64,000 nucleotides of DNA from Pseudolabrys sp035718275 (GTDB lineage: Bacteria; Pseudomonadota; Alphaproteobacteria; Rhizobiales; Xanthobacteraceae), in NCBI GenBank assembly GCA_035718275.1, contig DASTHI010000007.1:62001-126000 (forward strand). The letters are read 5' to 3'. A program made the translations under genes and the position numbers. Below, one piece after another: positions 51,960-61,676 of the stretch (the stretch's first letter is position 1; the number at the start of each line of letters is the position of its first letter). The notes beneath the pieces are model-generated. The model worked only from the letters and a program-made list of their open reading frames with translations, had not been told where the DNA came from and made no database searches.

Positions 51960-53372
51960 ATGAGCGAGACCACAATCCTCGGTGAAACCAAAGTCCTTTT
52001 CGACACGTTGCGCAGCTCCGCCGACAAATCCGTGGTTGCCGCCATCGAGTCGGTGGTCCGCGACGGCAGCGACCGACAGTTGTGCCGCATCAACGCCTTG
52101 GGCTTTGCTGCCGAACACGGCCTTGACGAAGAAAAAGCGATCAGCGGGTTCCTGCACGCGGCACGACTCGGACTTTTCGAGCTGACGTGGAATGTTCTCT
52201 GCCCCGGCTGTGGTGGCGTTCTCGAGGCTACGCAAACACTCAAGGCCGTGCACAAAGAGGCCTATGATTGCGCCTTGTGCGCTGCCGGCTATGAGCCGAC
52301 GCTCGACGAGATGGTTGAAGTCGCTTTCACGGTCAGCCCACGCGTGCGCCGGATCGCGGCACATGATCCGCACTCGCTTCCGATATGGGAATATTTCCGG
52401 CAGATATTCTGGGGCTCGGGAATCGATCTGCCGGAAACCGGCCTTGAAGAGCTCCTCGACAAAATCACCATCGAGGCGATCGAACTTCCGTCTGGCGAGA
52501 AAGCTCTTATTTCGCTGCAGCTGCCGGCCGAATTCGTAATCGTCTTTGAGCCTGTGACTCACGCAGCCCATTTCATCGACGTCAAGGGAGAGCCGACCCG
52601 CGAGCGACAAAATCTCGCAATGATTTTCAACAAAATGCACGTGCCCACCGGCACCTCCGCAATGCGGCCCGGCCCGCTGCGGCTTTCTCTAGAGAACCGC
52701 AGCGATATGCGCACCCTGCCCTCTGTATGGATCGCCGGCGACGATCTTCATCATCTGCTCGGCAAACGGCGGCCATTTCTCACGGCAAAGCGATTGCTCA
52801 GCAACCAGACCTTCCGTGACATTTACCGCACCGACACGCTCGACGTGGACCAGGGACTGAAAGTCACAAGCCTCACCTTCCTGTTTACCGACCTGAAGGG
52901 CTCGACAGCGCTTTACGACCGCGTTGGCGACATCGTCGCCTACGATCTGGTGCGTGAGCATTTCAGGATTCTGCAGGACATCGTTGCGTCCGAGGGAGGG
53001 GCGGTGGTGAAAACGATCGGCGACGCAGTGATGGCCACTTTTCCGATGCCTGATCGCGCCGTGAGTGCCGCGCTGCGCATGCGCGACTCCGTGCAAAAGT
53101 TAAAGGACGACCTGGTAATCAAAATAGGAATTCACGAAGGGCCATGTCTTGCCGTCACCCTCAATGATCGGCTCGATTATTTCGGTCAGACGGTGAATAT
53201 CGCCGCTCGCGTCCAAAGTCTTGCCGATTCACGCGCAATCTTCGCCACAAGATCCGTCGTAGAGAACTCGCAAGTCTCGAAGATTCTTCAGGCGAGCAAG
53301 CTCAGGCTGACACAGCAGGATGCTGCTTTACGCGGGGTGGCCGACAAGATGGCGGTGTTTCAGATTCCCTGA
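51960..53372 (+). CDS. Class III adenylate/guanylate cyclase with N-terminal DUF5939-type region
   Basis: 470 residues. The C-terminal ~165 residues are a class III cyclase domain: metal Asp in TFLFTDLKGSTALYDRVGD (about 308-325), second metal Asp in KTIGDAVMATFP, and transition-state Asn/Arg in VNIAARVQSLA, so it should be active. The N-terminal ~290 residues match DUF5939 proteins and carry two C-x-x-C pairs (CPGC at about 81 and CALC at about 104), a zinc-ribbon-like site. Soluble; it makes cAMP or cGMP in response to an unknown cue. Start ATG 51960. Confidence 0.88.
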   Translation: MSETTILGETKVLFDTLRSSADKSVVAAIESVVRDGSDRQLCRINALGFAAEHGLDEEKAISGFLHAARLGLFELTWNVLCPGCGGVLEATQTLKAVHKEAYDCALCAAGYEPTLDEMVEVAFTVSPRVRRIAAHDPHSLPIWEYFRQIFWGSGIDLPETGLEELLDKITIEAIELPSGEKALISLQLPAEFVIVFEPVTHAAHFIDVKGEPTRERQNLAMIFNKMHVPTGTSAMRPGPLRLSLENRSDMRTLPSVWIAGDDLHHLLGKRRPFLTAKRLLSNQTFRDIYRTDTLDVDQGLKVTSLTFLFTDLKGSTALYDRVGDIVAYDLVREHFRILQDIVASEGGAVVKTIGDAVMATFPMPDRAVSAALRMRDSVQKLKDDLVIKIGIHEGPCLAVTLNDRLDYFGQTVNIAARVQSLADSRAIFATRSVVENSQVSKILQASKLRLTQQDAALRGVADKMAVFQIP

Positions 53373-53725
53373 ACGATCAGGCGACAACGCATGCCGAGCA
53401 AGTCATCTCGCAATATTGTGTGGCCGTCGCCTGCGTGGGTCGATTTCCGTCGACATCAGTAGTCCGCTATTTTCGCACGTGCCGTTTACAGTGTATCCCG
53501 CGGCATTCGTCTGGAGCTTGTCCTGCCCCACTCGCGTCTCCCGTCGCTGTTGGTCGACGTCCGCTCGTTGACGCGAAGGCTTGGTCGCCCGCACGTTTCA
53601 CTGTGGCCCGCAGCGGGGCTCGCATGCAAGATTCAATGTTGCTGGCTCATACCTCGCTCCTGTACATCTGTTTTCCGCTCCGACGCAGCTTTTGCGCAAT
53701 CCCCGGCCGTCTTCGTTCCCGTGCC
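53373..53725. other. Intergenic region between cyclase and pncB
   Basis: About 350 bases. The pncB frame is open upstream to 53420, but that extension is Cys/Arg-rich and unlike the enzyme family, so I treat it as non-coding. Nothing else recognised. Confidence 0.4.
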
Positions 53726-55066
53726 ATGAACCTCATCAGCAACGCCCTCACGACCGATCTCTACGAGCTCAACATGGTCCAGGCCTATCTTGACCATGGC
53801 GAGGACAAGGACGCGGTATTCGAATTCTTCGTCCGCCGCCTCCCGGAGCGTCGCGGCTTCCTGCTTGCGGCAGGCCTGGAGGACGCCCTCTCCTATCTTG
53901 AGAATTTGCGATTCACGTCCGACGAAATCAGCTGGCTCCGCAGCACAGGCCGATTTCGCGATAACCTGCTCGATTATCTGGCGGCCTTCCGCTTTACCGG
54001 CGATGTCCATGCCATCCCCGAAGGGACCGTCTGCTTTCCCAATGAACCGCTGGTTCGCATCACAGCGCCATTGCCGATGGCGCAGCTCGTTGAAACGCGG
54101 CTCATCAATATCCTGCATTTCCAGACGATGATCGCATCGAAGGCTGCAAGGATGGTGCTAGCTGCACCCGGAAAGATTCTTTCCGACTTCGGGCTGCGGA
54201 CGGCGCATGGGGCAGAGGCGGGGCTGTTCTCCGCGCGCGCGAGCTATATCGCGGGCTTCAACAGTGCGGCGAACGTGCTCGCAGGCGAGCGCTATGGGAT
54301 TCCCATCGTCGGCACCATGGCCCATTCCTTCATCCAGGTGCATGATTATGAGATCACGGCCTTCGAGAATTTCGCGCGCTCCCGCCCGGAAGGCGTAATT
54401 CTGCTGATCGACACCTACGACACTGAAGCCGGCGCGCGTGCGGTGGTCGAACTGGCACCGAAGCTCAAGACCGATGGCATCGCAATTCGCGGCGTACGCA
54501 TCGACAGCGGCGATCTCATCACCATGGCGGCGAAAGTCCGCACGATCCTCGATGCCGGCGGCCTGAACGACGCGATTATCCTGGTCAGCGGCGGCGTCAA
54601 TGAAGACGTTCTGCAAAAAATGATCGCCGCCAAAGCGCCGATCGATGGCTTCGGCATCGGCGTCAATCTCGATGCATCGATCGACGCGCCGTCGCTCGAC
54701 TGCGCCTATAAGCTTCAGGAATATGCGGGAAAGCCGCGGCGCAAGCTCTCGGAAGGCAAGGAAACATGGCCGGGACGCAAGCAAGTCTGGCGGGCCTATG
54801 GCGTCGACGGTCGCATGCTTGGCGATGTTCTCTCGCTTGAGCACGATAAACAGACTGGAGAAGCGCTAATCGTACCCGTGATGCGCGGCGGCAAACGTCT
54901 GGCAGCTGCCCCTACGCTGGCGCAACTCCGCGAACGCGCCGCCCGCGAGCTCGGGCGACTGCCGCAGCCGCTTGCAGAGCTCGCGCCTGTATGTGCCTAT
55001 CCAGTCCGGATCGCCGACGCACTCCTGGCGCTGGCACGAGAGACCGGCAAGCCATTGTCACGCTGA
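53726..55066 (+). CDS. pncB: Nicotinate phosphoribosyltransferase
   Basis: About 446 residues. Begins NLISNALTTDLYELNMVQAY, the typical NAPRTase start, followed by FEFFVRRLPERRGFLLAAGL, the phosphoribosyl-binding DFGLRTAHGAEAGLF region with its His, GTMAHSFIQVHD and LIDTYDTEAGARAVVE, IRGVRIDSGDL and GFGIGVNL. It joins nicotinate to PRPP with ATP help in the NAD salvage pathway. ATG 53726. Convergent with the acyltransferase gene (18 bases between stops). Confidence 0.94.
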   Translation: MNLISNALTTDLYELNMVQAYLDHGEDKDAVFEFFVRRLPERRGFLLAAGLEDALSYLENLRFTSDEISWLRSTGRFRDNLLDYLAAFRFTGDVHAIPEGTVCFPNEPLVRITAPLPMAQLVETRLINILHFQTMIASKAARMVLAAPGKILSDFGLRTAHGAEAGLFSARASYIAGFNSAANVLAGERYGIPIVGTMAHSFIQVHDYEITAFENFARSRPEGVILLIDTYDTEAGARAVVELAPKLKTDGIAIRGVRIDSGDLITMAAKVRTILDAGGLNDAIILVSGGVNEDVLQKMIAAKAPIDGFGIGVNLDASIDAPSLDCAYKLQEYAGKPRRKLSEGKETWPGRKQVWRAYGVDGRMLGDVLSLEHDKQTGEALIVPVMRGGKRLAAAPTLAQLRERAARELGRLPQPLAELAPVCAYPVRIADALLALARETGKPLSR

Positions 55067-55084
55067 CCGCAAATTGTGCCGGGA

Positions 55085-56260
55085 CTACTCAGCCGGACTG
55101 CAGGCGATCGCGTTTTGGACTGCCGGCCTTCGAGAGCGATTGCTCCAGGTCCATGTACGCCCGTAGTTCGTCAAGGGCTGTTCGACGAAGAGCGTCAGTA
55201 TCCACGACACGAAGACGCAGACTGGTAGCGCGGCGATCGTCACCGCCCATTGCCTCGGCGTGACAAGATCGGGCCGGCTGCCGAGCAGCAGCCCGTGCAT
55301 CAGTCCAACGACGGGAAGATGCGTCAGGTAAACGGCGTAGGAGGTCGTGTTGAAGAAGCCTAGAAGGCGTGAATGGAAGCGCTTCGCCTCCGGGGCGCCG
55401 CGAACAAGGGTCAACAGGAAGGCGGCGCAAGCGAACGAAACGAAGAGCGGACTCAGGATAGCGAACCGCTGGCCGCTTTCGCCATCCAAGAGCCTCAGGA
55501 TGGCAGCGGCAAACAGCAACACCACCGGGGCCACGCGCAAATGAGGATCGATGCGCGCCCACGGCAACGTGTCGGACTTGATTGCAACCGCGGCAAGCAG
55601 GCCGGCCGTCAGCACGTCCGCCCGGGTCGGCAGCAGCACCACCCCGATCAGCCCCGGGTGATCAAGCCAGAGATATGTGCCCGCGCGAAGGCCAACCGCA
55701 CCAACCACGATGCCGACCAGAGTCGCGGCAAGCCGGCGCCGCGGCACGACAACAAACAGAAACGGTACAATCAGATAGAAGTGTTCTTCGATCGCGAGAG
55801 TCCAGGTGGGTGACAGCCAGTGCGCACCAATGCCGCCGGTGGCCGCCATGTAGAAGTTCTGCGTGAAAGTGAAGTAGCTCCAGGCCGGAAACGGCTCATC
55901 GGCATCGACCCAGGGTGCTGCGAACGCGGTCATCAAGACGATGTTGACGGCGAGGCAGACGAAATAGATCGGCAATGTCCGGCAGACGCGGCGAATGTAG
56001 AAGACCTGGAAGAAATTGTCGTTGTGCTGTTTTTCAAGGATCAGCTTGCCAACGAGATAGCCGCTGAGCACGAAAAACATGTCTACCGCGATCCAGCCGA
56101 ACATCAGCGCCTTGATCCCGTGCGGAATCTCGCCGAAGTAGTGCGAGATCAGGACCATGATGGTCATCAGTCCGCGCACGCCGTCGAGGCATACGACGCG
56201 GCTTTCGACGGCCGGCTGTTCGACGTCTGCCGTCGCAGAGACAGAAGCGGTGATCGGCAT
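55085..56260 (-). CDS. Acyltransferase-3 family membrane protein (OafA/YrhL-like)
   Basis: 391 residues, about ten membrane helices. Motif at the start CLDGVRGLMTIMVLISHYFG (R/K-x-x-x-x-x-x-H of the acyltransferase-3 family) and FVLSGYLVGKLILEKQHND, RRVCRTLPIYFVCL and WTLAIEEHFYLIVPFLF are classic. It moves acyl groups to sugars or lipids at the membrane; substrate unknown. No SGNH domain is attached. Start ATG 56260. Confidence 0.9.
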   Translation of the reverse strand: MPITASVSATADVEQPAVESRVVCLDGVRGLMTIMVLISHYFGEIPHGIKALMFGWIAVDMFFVLSGYLVGKLILEKQHNDNFFQVFYIRRVCRTLPIYFVCLAVNIVLMTAFAAPWVDADEPFPAWSYFTFTQNFYMAATGGIGAHWLSPTWTLAIEEHFYLIVPFLFVVVPRRRLAATLVGIVVGAVGLRAGTYLWLDHPGLIGVVLLPTRADVLTAGLLAAVAIKSDTLPWARIDPHLRVAPVVLLFAAAILRLLDGESGQRFAILSPLFVSFACAAFLLTLVRGAPEAKRFHSRLLGFFNTTSYAVYLTHLPVVGLMHGLLLGSRPDLVTPRQWAVTIAALPVCVFVSWILTLFVEQPLTNYGRTWTWSNRSRRPAVQNAIACSPAE

Positions 56261-56386
56261 TAGACAAGACTAGCAGAAGACCAATTACCGACGGTGTCGG
56301 AGGTCCTTCAAATTGTATCGATTCCGTTATGACTCGCGTATCGGTCACGACCAGCGATGACAAATGGCCATCCTTACATGGGCCCG

Positions 56387-57583
56387 TCAGCTCGCACGCA
56401 TCCCCGCTTTGTTCCAGCCCCGCGCGCCTTCTCCATAGATTTCGTGGCCGTCCTGGGTGACGACGACGGTATCCTCCAACTTGATGAAGCCGCGCGTCGG
56501 GTGGAGGAGCGTCGTTTCCACCGATACGACCATTCCGGATTCAAGCGGCTCCTCGGCATATTCGGCCGTATAGGGAACGGGACCATGATCGGTCAGGCGC
56601 GGCGCCTCGTGACTGACCATGCCCATGCCGTGCGCAAGAAAATCCAGGTGATTGTGATGCCTGGATCTGGCGCGCAGCGGTTCGCCGGCCGCATAGATTT
56701 CCTTGCCCAATGCACCCGCGCGGATCGGCTTCATTGCAGCGCGCTGGATCCCTTCGATCTCCGCGAGCAGATCTTCGAGCTCGGCATCAGGTTCGCCCTG
56801 GATCGCCATGCGGCAGACATCGCCGATATAGCCCCGATAATTTCCACCGGAATCGATGGACATGATATCCCCCCGCTCCCATCGCTGGCCTGACGGTGCG
56901 CGATTGAAGCTGCGGCCGCAGGTCAGCAGACAGTATTCGAACGTGAGATCCCGATTGGTTTCTTCCCGACGCAAACGCTCGACCACTTCGCTCTTCGTGA
57001 TGCCGGGCGCAGCTGACGCGATGGCGGCTTTCATCGATTCAATCACGGCCTCGGAAGCGTATTTAAGCAATTCGAGTTCCGCGGGAGATTTTCTGGCGCG
57101 TTGACGCTCCAGCACGTAAACACCATCCACCCATTCGGCTTCCGGAAAAGCACGGCGCAGCACGAGTGACGCGTCATAAGGAAGGAACCCGAACTCCACA
57201 GCGATGCGTGCTGTGGCGAGAGCAGCTTTGCGGATGTGCTCCACCGCCTTCTGCATGGCATCGACCGAACCGGCCGTCGACGTCTGCGTCTCTGGAGTCC
57301 ACATCGGAGCAACTTCGCGCTGGAATTTCTCCAGCCGATGGCCGATATACGCAGCCTTTTCCGGCCTGCCTTTGGGATAAATGAGCACTGGCAGGTACCG
57401 CGTGACACCGGTTGCATCCATGTAGTCGAAGAAATTTGCACGGTGTCCGCCCAGAAGATACTGCACGTTGTGCTTCGAGGTCGCGACGACAATGTCGATG
57501 CCGGCCTGGTCCATCAGGCGGTCGAGGCGAACATGATCGAACGGAATCGCGAGTCCCCTGGGCGGCTGAGCGTTGACGTTCAT
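56387..57583 (-). CDS. M24-family metallohydrolase (creatinase/prolidase-like)
   Basis: 398 residues: a creatinase-like N-terminal domain (about 15-155) and a pita-bread M24 domain. All five metal ligands are present: Asp244 in SIDSGG, Asp255 in GYIGDVCR, His318 in LAHGMGM, Glu356 in VSVETTLL and Glu370 in IKLEDTVVV. Relatives include prolidases, creatinase, ectoine hydrolase and the DMSP lyase DddP, so substrate cannot be read off. It is the last gene of the Liv/MetE-like operon (about 230 bases after the methyltransferase), suggesting it acts on the imported compound. Confidence 0.85.
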   Translation of the reverse strand: MNVNAQPPRGLAIPFDHVRLDRLMDQAGIDIVVATSKHNVQYLLGGHRANFFDYMDATGVTRYLPVLIYPKGRPEKAAYIGHRLEKFQREVAPMWTPETQTSTAGSVDAMQKAVEHIRKAALATARIAVEFGFLPYDASLVLRRAFPEAEWVDGVYVLERQRARKSPAELELLKYASEAVIESMKAAIASAAPGITKSEVVERLRREETNRDLTFEYCLLTCGRSFNRAPSGQRWERGDIMSIDSGGNYRGYIGDVCRMAIQGEPDAELEDLLAEIEGIQRAAMKPIRAGALGKEIYAAGEPLRARSRHHNHLDFLAHGMGMVSHEAPRLTDHGPVPYTAEYAEEPLESGMVVSVETTLLHPTRGFIKLEDTVVVTQDGHEIYGEGARGWNKAGMRAS

Positions 57584-57811
57584 GACCCTTGATCTCCCGC
57601 TTTGCCGATGCCGGTGCGCTACCTGGCAGGCCGCAAGCCGCGAACACCACTCGGCTCATTCCCGGCGCGTAACCGCTCGATGCATGGCGCGCTTGCGCCC
57701 CCCTACGGGGGAGCCATATGAAAACTCGGGCACCCCATCCTGGGTCCTGCCGGAGCCTGCACTTGGCTGCGGTCACGAGAGGCCGAGGCCAATTGCTGCT
57801 TCGGTGCGAGC

Positions 57812-58981
57812 CTATGACCAGAGTTCCCTGCTCGCAAGACGGGCGCCTTCGGCCAGCGCCTCCAATTTTGCCCACATGATGGAAGGATGCACGCGCCGGT
57901 AAAACGGGCCCTGGGCAAATCCGCAGTCGGTGCCGGCAATCACGTTTTCGCGCCCGAGCGCGCGCGCAAGGCGGACAATTCGCTCGGCGACAAGCTCGGG
58001 ATGTTCGATGACATTCGTCGCGTGGCTGATCACGCCGGGAACGAGAATTTGTCCCTCGCCCAATCTGACCTTGTTCCACACCCGCCATTCATGTTCATGC
58101 CGCGGATTGGCGCCTTCAATCACGTAGGCGCCGACCTTCACCTTGAGAATGAGATCGACGATGTCCTTGAGCGGAACGTCGCTGGTGTGCGGACCGGGCC
58201 ACGAGCCCCAGCATACGTGATAGCGGATGCGGTCGGCCGGAAGACCCGCAATGGAATGGTTGAGGATATCGACCTGCTGTGCCAGCCAGCGGCGATAGTC
58301 GGCAAAGCTCGCGGGCGGCACCATGCGGTCGAAGGTCACCGCGCTGCGCGCGTCATCGAGCTGCAGCAGGAAACCCGCATCGATGATCATCCTGTATTCG
58401 GTGCGCATGGCATCCGCAATCGCAGTCTGCAGCTCCTCGTCTGTCTTGTAGTATTCGTTCTTGCGATCCGGGATCACGCTCGCCGGCGCAGCGACCGGCA
58501 GGAAGGCTTCTTCGACCTTGACGTTCTTCAGCGCCGCCTTGAAGTTGTCGATGTCGCGCCGGAGCTCCGCCTGGCCCGTATACTTGATCGGGCCTACGCA
58601 GATCGCTTCCGTGGTCGTCGCAACGGCTTCCCTGGCGTCAAGCTCGGCATAGAACTCGGAGAACCTCGCCCGATCGGCGCCGCGCTTGAACGGGTTAACG
58701 GCTTCCTGGCGGATCGGCCGGCGCTCGAACCCCGACAGGCGCTCGAGCGCGTATTGCGCCCAACTGATCGATTTGCCGAATTCACCGTCGCTGACGATGT
58801 CGACACCCGCCTCGGCCTGTTGGCGGACGACTTCGGCTACCGATGCGGCCAGGCACTGCTCGTACGCCTTCTCGTCGTAGGACTTGCCTGCCTGCCTGGC
58901 GCGAAGAAATTCCTGAAGCGGCTGCGGCCGGATGATGCTGCCGACATGGGTCGTGAGAATGCGATCGGTGCTATGTTTCAT
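57812..58981 (-). CDS. Stand-alone MetE-C-type zinc methyltransferase
   Basis: About 389 residues, only the catalytic barrel of cobalamin-independent methionine synthase. The zinc site is complete: His255 and Cys257 in YHVCWGSWPGPH, Glu289 in YVIEGANPRHEHEW and Cys353 in AGTDCGFAQ. The start ILTTHVGSIIRP and GVDIVSDGEFGKSISW match the MetE-C-like family used with various methyl donors rather than with folate-triglutamate. Start ATG 58981. It follows livF by 190 bases that hold a small palindromic repeat. Confidence 0.88.
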   Translation of the reverse strand: MKHSTDRILTTHVGSIIRPQPLQEFLRARQAGKSYDEKAYEQCLAASVAEVVRQQAEAGVDIVSDGEFGKSISWAQYALERLSGFERRPIRQEAVNPFKRGADRARFSEFYAELDAREAVATTTEAICVGPIKYTGQAELRRDIDNFKAALKNVKVEEAFLPVAAPASVIPDRKNEYYKTDEELQTAIADAMRTEYRMIIDAGFLLQLDDARSAVTFDRMVPPASFADYRRWLAQQVDILNHSIAGLPADRIRYHVCWGSWPGPHTSDVPLKDIVDLILKVKVGAYVIEGANPRHEHEWRVWNKVRLGEGQILVPGVISHATNVIEHPELVAERIVRLARALGRENVIAGTDCGFAQGPFYRRVHPSIMWAKLEALAEGARLASRELWS

Positions 58982-59086
58982 GCGCGCGTTGCTAAGCGAG
59001 CTTTCGGGGAAACGCAACGTGTGGGCGCACGCCCGCGTGACAAGTCGGCTACGGCGAGCAGGATGGCACGACGTTCACTCTCTGTC

Positions 59087-59108
59087 ATGCCCGACTTGTC
59101 GCGGGCAT
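59087..59108. repeat. Small REP-like palindrome
   Basis: atgcccg at 59087-59093 pairs with cgggcat at 59102-59108 around an 8-base loop. The form GTCATGCCCG-loop-CGGGCATCC is a common dispersed intergenic hairpin in Hyphomicrobiales. Located in the livF/methyltransferase gap. Confidence 0.55.
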
Positions 59109-59171
59109 CCCGCTTATAAGGACACTGTGACTCGCTAAGCGACTTGGCCGCGAAGTCCGGCTACGTCGACG

Positions 59172-59882
59172 TTACACCTTCACAACGCCGATGAGCTGCT
59201 CAAGATATGCCGGATCGTCGCGTAAAGCTTCGCTGGAGCCGTCATAGACGATACGGCCGCGGTCCATGACCACAGCGCGGGGGGCGATGTCGAGCGCAAG
59301 ACGTGTATTCTGCTCCACGAGGACGATGGCCAGTCCGCTCGACTGCGTCAGGCTCTTCATGGCCCGGGCCAGTTCCTCGACGATGACCGGCGCGAGCCCT
59401 TCCGACGGCTCGTCCATCAGGAGCACCGTCGGGTTGCCGATCAGCGCACGACCGATCGCAAGCATTTGCTGCTCTCCCCCGGAGAGCTGGTTGCCGCGAT
59501 GATCGGCACGCTCCGCCAGACGCGGAAACAGCTCGAATACGGTCTCGGTGGTCCACGGACCAGGCCGGGCGGCGACCTCAAGGTTTTCGCGCAGACTGAG
59601 TGTAGGGAAAATCTCCCGTTCCTGAGGGACATAGCCCAGCCCCGCAATGACGCGGCGATACGTCGGAAGCGTAGAGACGTTCCTGCCGTGCAGAACGATA
59701 CGGCCACCGTGCAGCGTGGTGTGTCCCATCATCGTTGCAAGCAGGGTCGTCTTACCGACGCCGTTGCGGCCTATGACAGACACTGTCTCGCTTGCGCCAA
59801 GCGCAAACCGGATATCCTCGAGGACCACCGTTTCGCCGTAGCCTGCGCGCACTTCATTGAACTCGATCGCCCAGTCAACCAT
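59172..59882 (-). CDS. livF: Branched-chain-type ABC transporter ATPase LivF
   Basis: 236 residues. Walker A GRNGVGKTTLLATMMG, signature LSGGEQQMLAIGRAL, Walker B LLMDEPSEGLAP, and a switch His region are all present; length and the YGETVVLEDIRF start are LivF-like. One of two ATPases that drive the importer. Its ATG overlaps the livG end by eight bases. Confidence 0.92.
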   Translation of the reverse strand: MVDWAIEFNEVRAGYGETVVLEDIRFALGASETVSVIGRNGVGKTTLLATMMGHTTLHGGRIVLHGRNVSTLPTYRRVIAGLGYVPQEREIFPTLSLRENLEVAARPGPWTTETVFELFPRLAERADHRGNQLSGGEQQMLAIGRALIGNPTVLLMDEPSEGLAPVIVEELARAMKSLTQSSGLAIVLVEQNTRLALDIAPRAVVMDRGRIVYDGSSEALRDDPAYLEQLIGVVKV

Positions 59883-60642
59883 GATGGATCCCGCGATGCC
59901 AATCCTGCCCGAGATAGACCGCCCTCACCTCCTCGTTGTTCATGATCTCGTCCGGCGTGCCTTTCGTGAATACCGCCCCCTGCACCAGAACCGTGATCTC
60001 CCTGGCAAAGCGGAAGACGACGTCCATGTCGTGCTCGATAATGAGCACTGCGATCTCGGGATCGAGCGCGGCGACGACGTCCAGAATGAGATGGCTTTCC
60101 GAGGACGGCACGCCGGCTGCCGGCTCGTCGAGAAGCAGCACGCGCGGTTTCTGCGCAAGTGCAATCGCGATCTCTACCAGCCGTTGCCTGCCATAAGGCA
60201 GCTCGCGTACCAGCTTAAGTGCGTCCCCGGTCAGGCGAAGTGAATCCAGATGATCGAGTGCTTCATCGATCACCGCACGCGAAGCACCCGCAGCACGCCA
60301 CATATTGTTACAATGACCATCGCGCTCCCCGATCGTCATACAGAGATTTTCCAGCACGGACAGACCGCGGAACAGCTGATTGATCTGGAACGTGCGGGCA
60401 AGACCGAGGCGTGCCCGCTCGGCCTGGCTCAATGAGGTGATATCCTCACCATCGAGCAGGACCAGCCCCGAGTGCGGTTTGAGAGCGCCTGTGATGAGAT
60501 TCACCAAAGTGGTCTTGCCGGCGCCGTTCGGACCGATGAGAGCGTGTCTTGCGCCGCGCTCGAGCTTTAGATCGACATCGCGCGTCACAGGAAGGGCGCC
60601 GAAGGCGCGGTTGAGCCGTTCGACCTGCAACGCGGCGGTCAC
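59875..60642 (-). CDS. livG: Branched-chain-type ABC transporter ATPase LivG
   Basis: 255 residues. Walker A GPNGAGKTTLVN, the LivG-type signature YGRQRLVEIAIAL (in place of LSGGQ), Walker B VLLLDEPAAGV, and the C-terminal HDMDVVFRFAREITVLVQG typical of LivG. GTG start at 60642 overlaps the livM stop (GTGA), so both are coupled. Confidence 0.92.
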   Translation of the reverse strand: MTAALQVERLNRAFGALPVTRDVDLKLERGARHALIGPNGAGKTTLVNLITGALKPHSGLVLLDGEDITSLSQAERARLGLARTFQINQLFRGLSVLENLCMTIGERDGHCNNMWRAAGASRAVIDEALDHLDSLRLTGDALKLVRELPYGRQRLVEIAIALAQKPRVLLLDEPAAGVPSSESHLILDVVAALDPEIAVLIIEHDMDVVFRFAREITVLVQGAVFTKGTPDEIMNNEEVRAVYLGQDWHRGIHHG

Positions 60643-61676
60643 GCCTTCCTCCTCTCGGTGAGATATCGTCCGATGCGCTCGAAGACGCCAAGAATGCCCC
60701 GGGGCGCGAACAGCACCGCCAGAACCAGCAACAGACCAATGCCGAATTGCCAGAATGTGGGACTCAGTTTGGAAAAATAGTCCTCAAGGATCATGTAGAT
60801 GGCCGCTCCCACGAACGCCCCATAAAGGCGGCCCGTGCCGCCGAGAATAAGCATGATCATGACTTTGGCAGAGTTGTCGAAATCGAACACCGTCAGCGTG
60901 ACGTAGGCGTTAGTCTGGGTGAACAGCGCACCCGCAACGCCCGCGATCGCCGCCGCAATCGTGTACACCGTTACCAGGCGCCGGTGCACAGGCGAGCCGA
61001 TGGCGTGCATTCGTCTCACGTTCTCCCGTATCCCGGTGAGCGCCTGGCCAAACGGGGAATAGACAATCCTGCGCACCAAATAGAACACGCCGGCGAGCGC
61101 GGCGAGGACGTACAAGTAGGAGGTACGACCATAGAGGTCGTATTCAAACAAGCCCAACAAAGGCTTGAACGCGAGACCCGGCAGGCCATCGTAGCCGCCG
61201 GAAATGTCGGAACGCAGATTGCCTGTCTCCTGGAGCAGGATCGCCGTTGCCAATGTCAGCATCAGGAGGGTCAGCCCGCGGTATCGCAGGAGAAACCAGC
61301 CGGTGATGAGCCCCACCACGCCCGCGGCAATCGCGGCGGCGAAGAGACCGCTGATCGGCTCGTTCCAGCCCAGACGCGCGGCGGCTAGCCCGACAGTATA
61401 AGCTCCAACACCGAAGAATGCCGCGTGCCCGAGGCTCACGATGCCGGCATAGCCAAGGATAAGATCAAGCGAGAGCGCGAACATGACCATGATCAGCAGC
61501 TGGCTGCCGAAAGTCATCCTGTCGGGAAACAGGAAGAACGCTGCGATCGCGATCAGCCAGGGGAGGCCTTCGGCGGCCCGGAACCGATGACGACTAAGCA
61601 GAAATTCAGCGGCGCGCGTGCGCGCTTGCGCGTGGTTACGCAAGCTATCCGAGCCTGTGACGTCACTCGCGGCCAT
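60639..61676 (-). CDS. livM: Branched-chain-type ABC transporter permease LivM
   Basis: 345 residues, about ten hydrophobic segments. The permease motif GYAGIVSLGHAAFFGVGAYT (G-x-x-S-L-G-H-A) is clear, as is the ALTGIRENVRRMHAIG coupling helix that contacts the ATPase. Its start overlaps livH by 14 bases. Functions with LivH as the membrane channel of the importer. Confidence 0.92.
   Translation of the reverse strand: MAASDVTGSDSLRNHAQARTRAAEFLLSRHRFRAAEGLPWLIAIAAFFLFPDRMTFGSQLLIMVMFALSLDLILGYAGIVSLGHAAFFGVGAYTVGLAAARLGWNEPISGLFAAAIAAGVVGLITGWFLLRYRGLTLLMLTLATAILLQETGNLRSDISGGYDGLPGLAFKPLLGLFEYDLYGRTSYLYVLAALAGVFYLVRRIVYSPFGQALTGIRENVRRMHAIGSPVHRRLVTVYTIAAAIAGVAGALFTQTNAYVTLTVFDFDNSAKVMIMLILGGTGRLYGAFVGAAIYMILEDYFSKLSPTFWQFGIGLLLVLAVLFAPRGILGVFERIGRYLTERRKA

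Noticed and set aside
53420..53725. Upstream extension of pncB
   Set aside because: Open frame but unlike the enzyme family; the canonical start is ATG 53726.
57887..59119. 410-codon open frame on the plus strand
   Set aside because: Antisense to the MetE-C-like gene, whose zinc motif and family match are clear.
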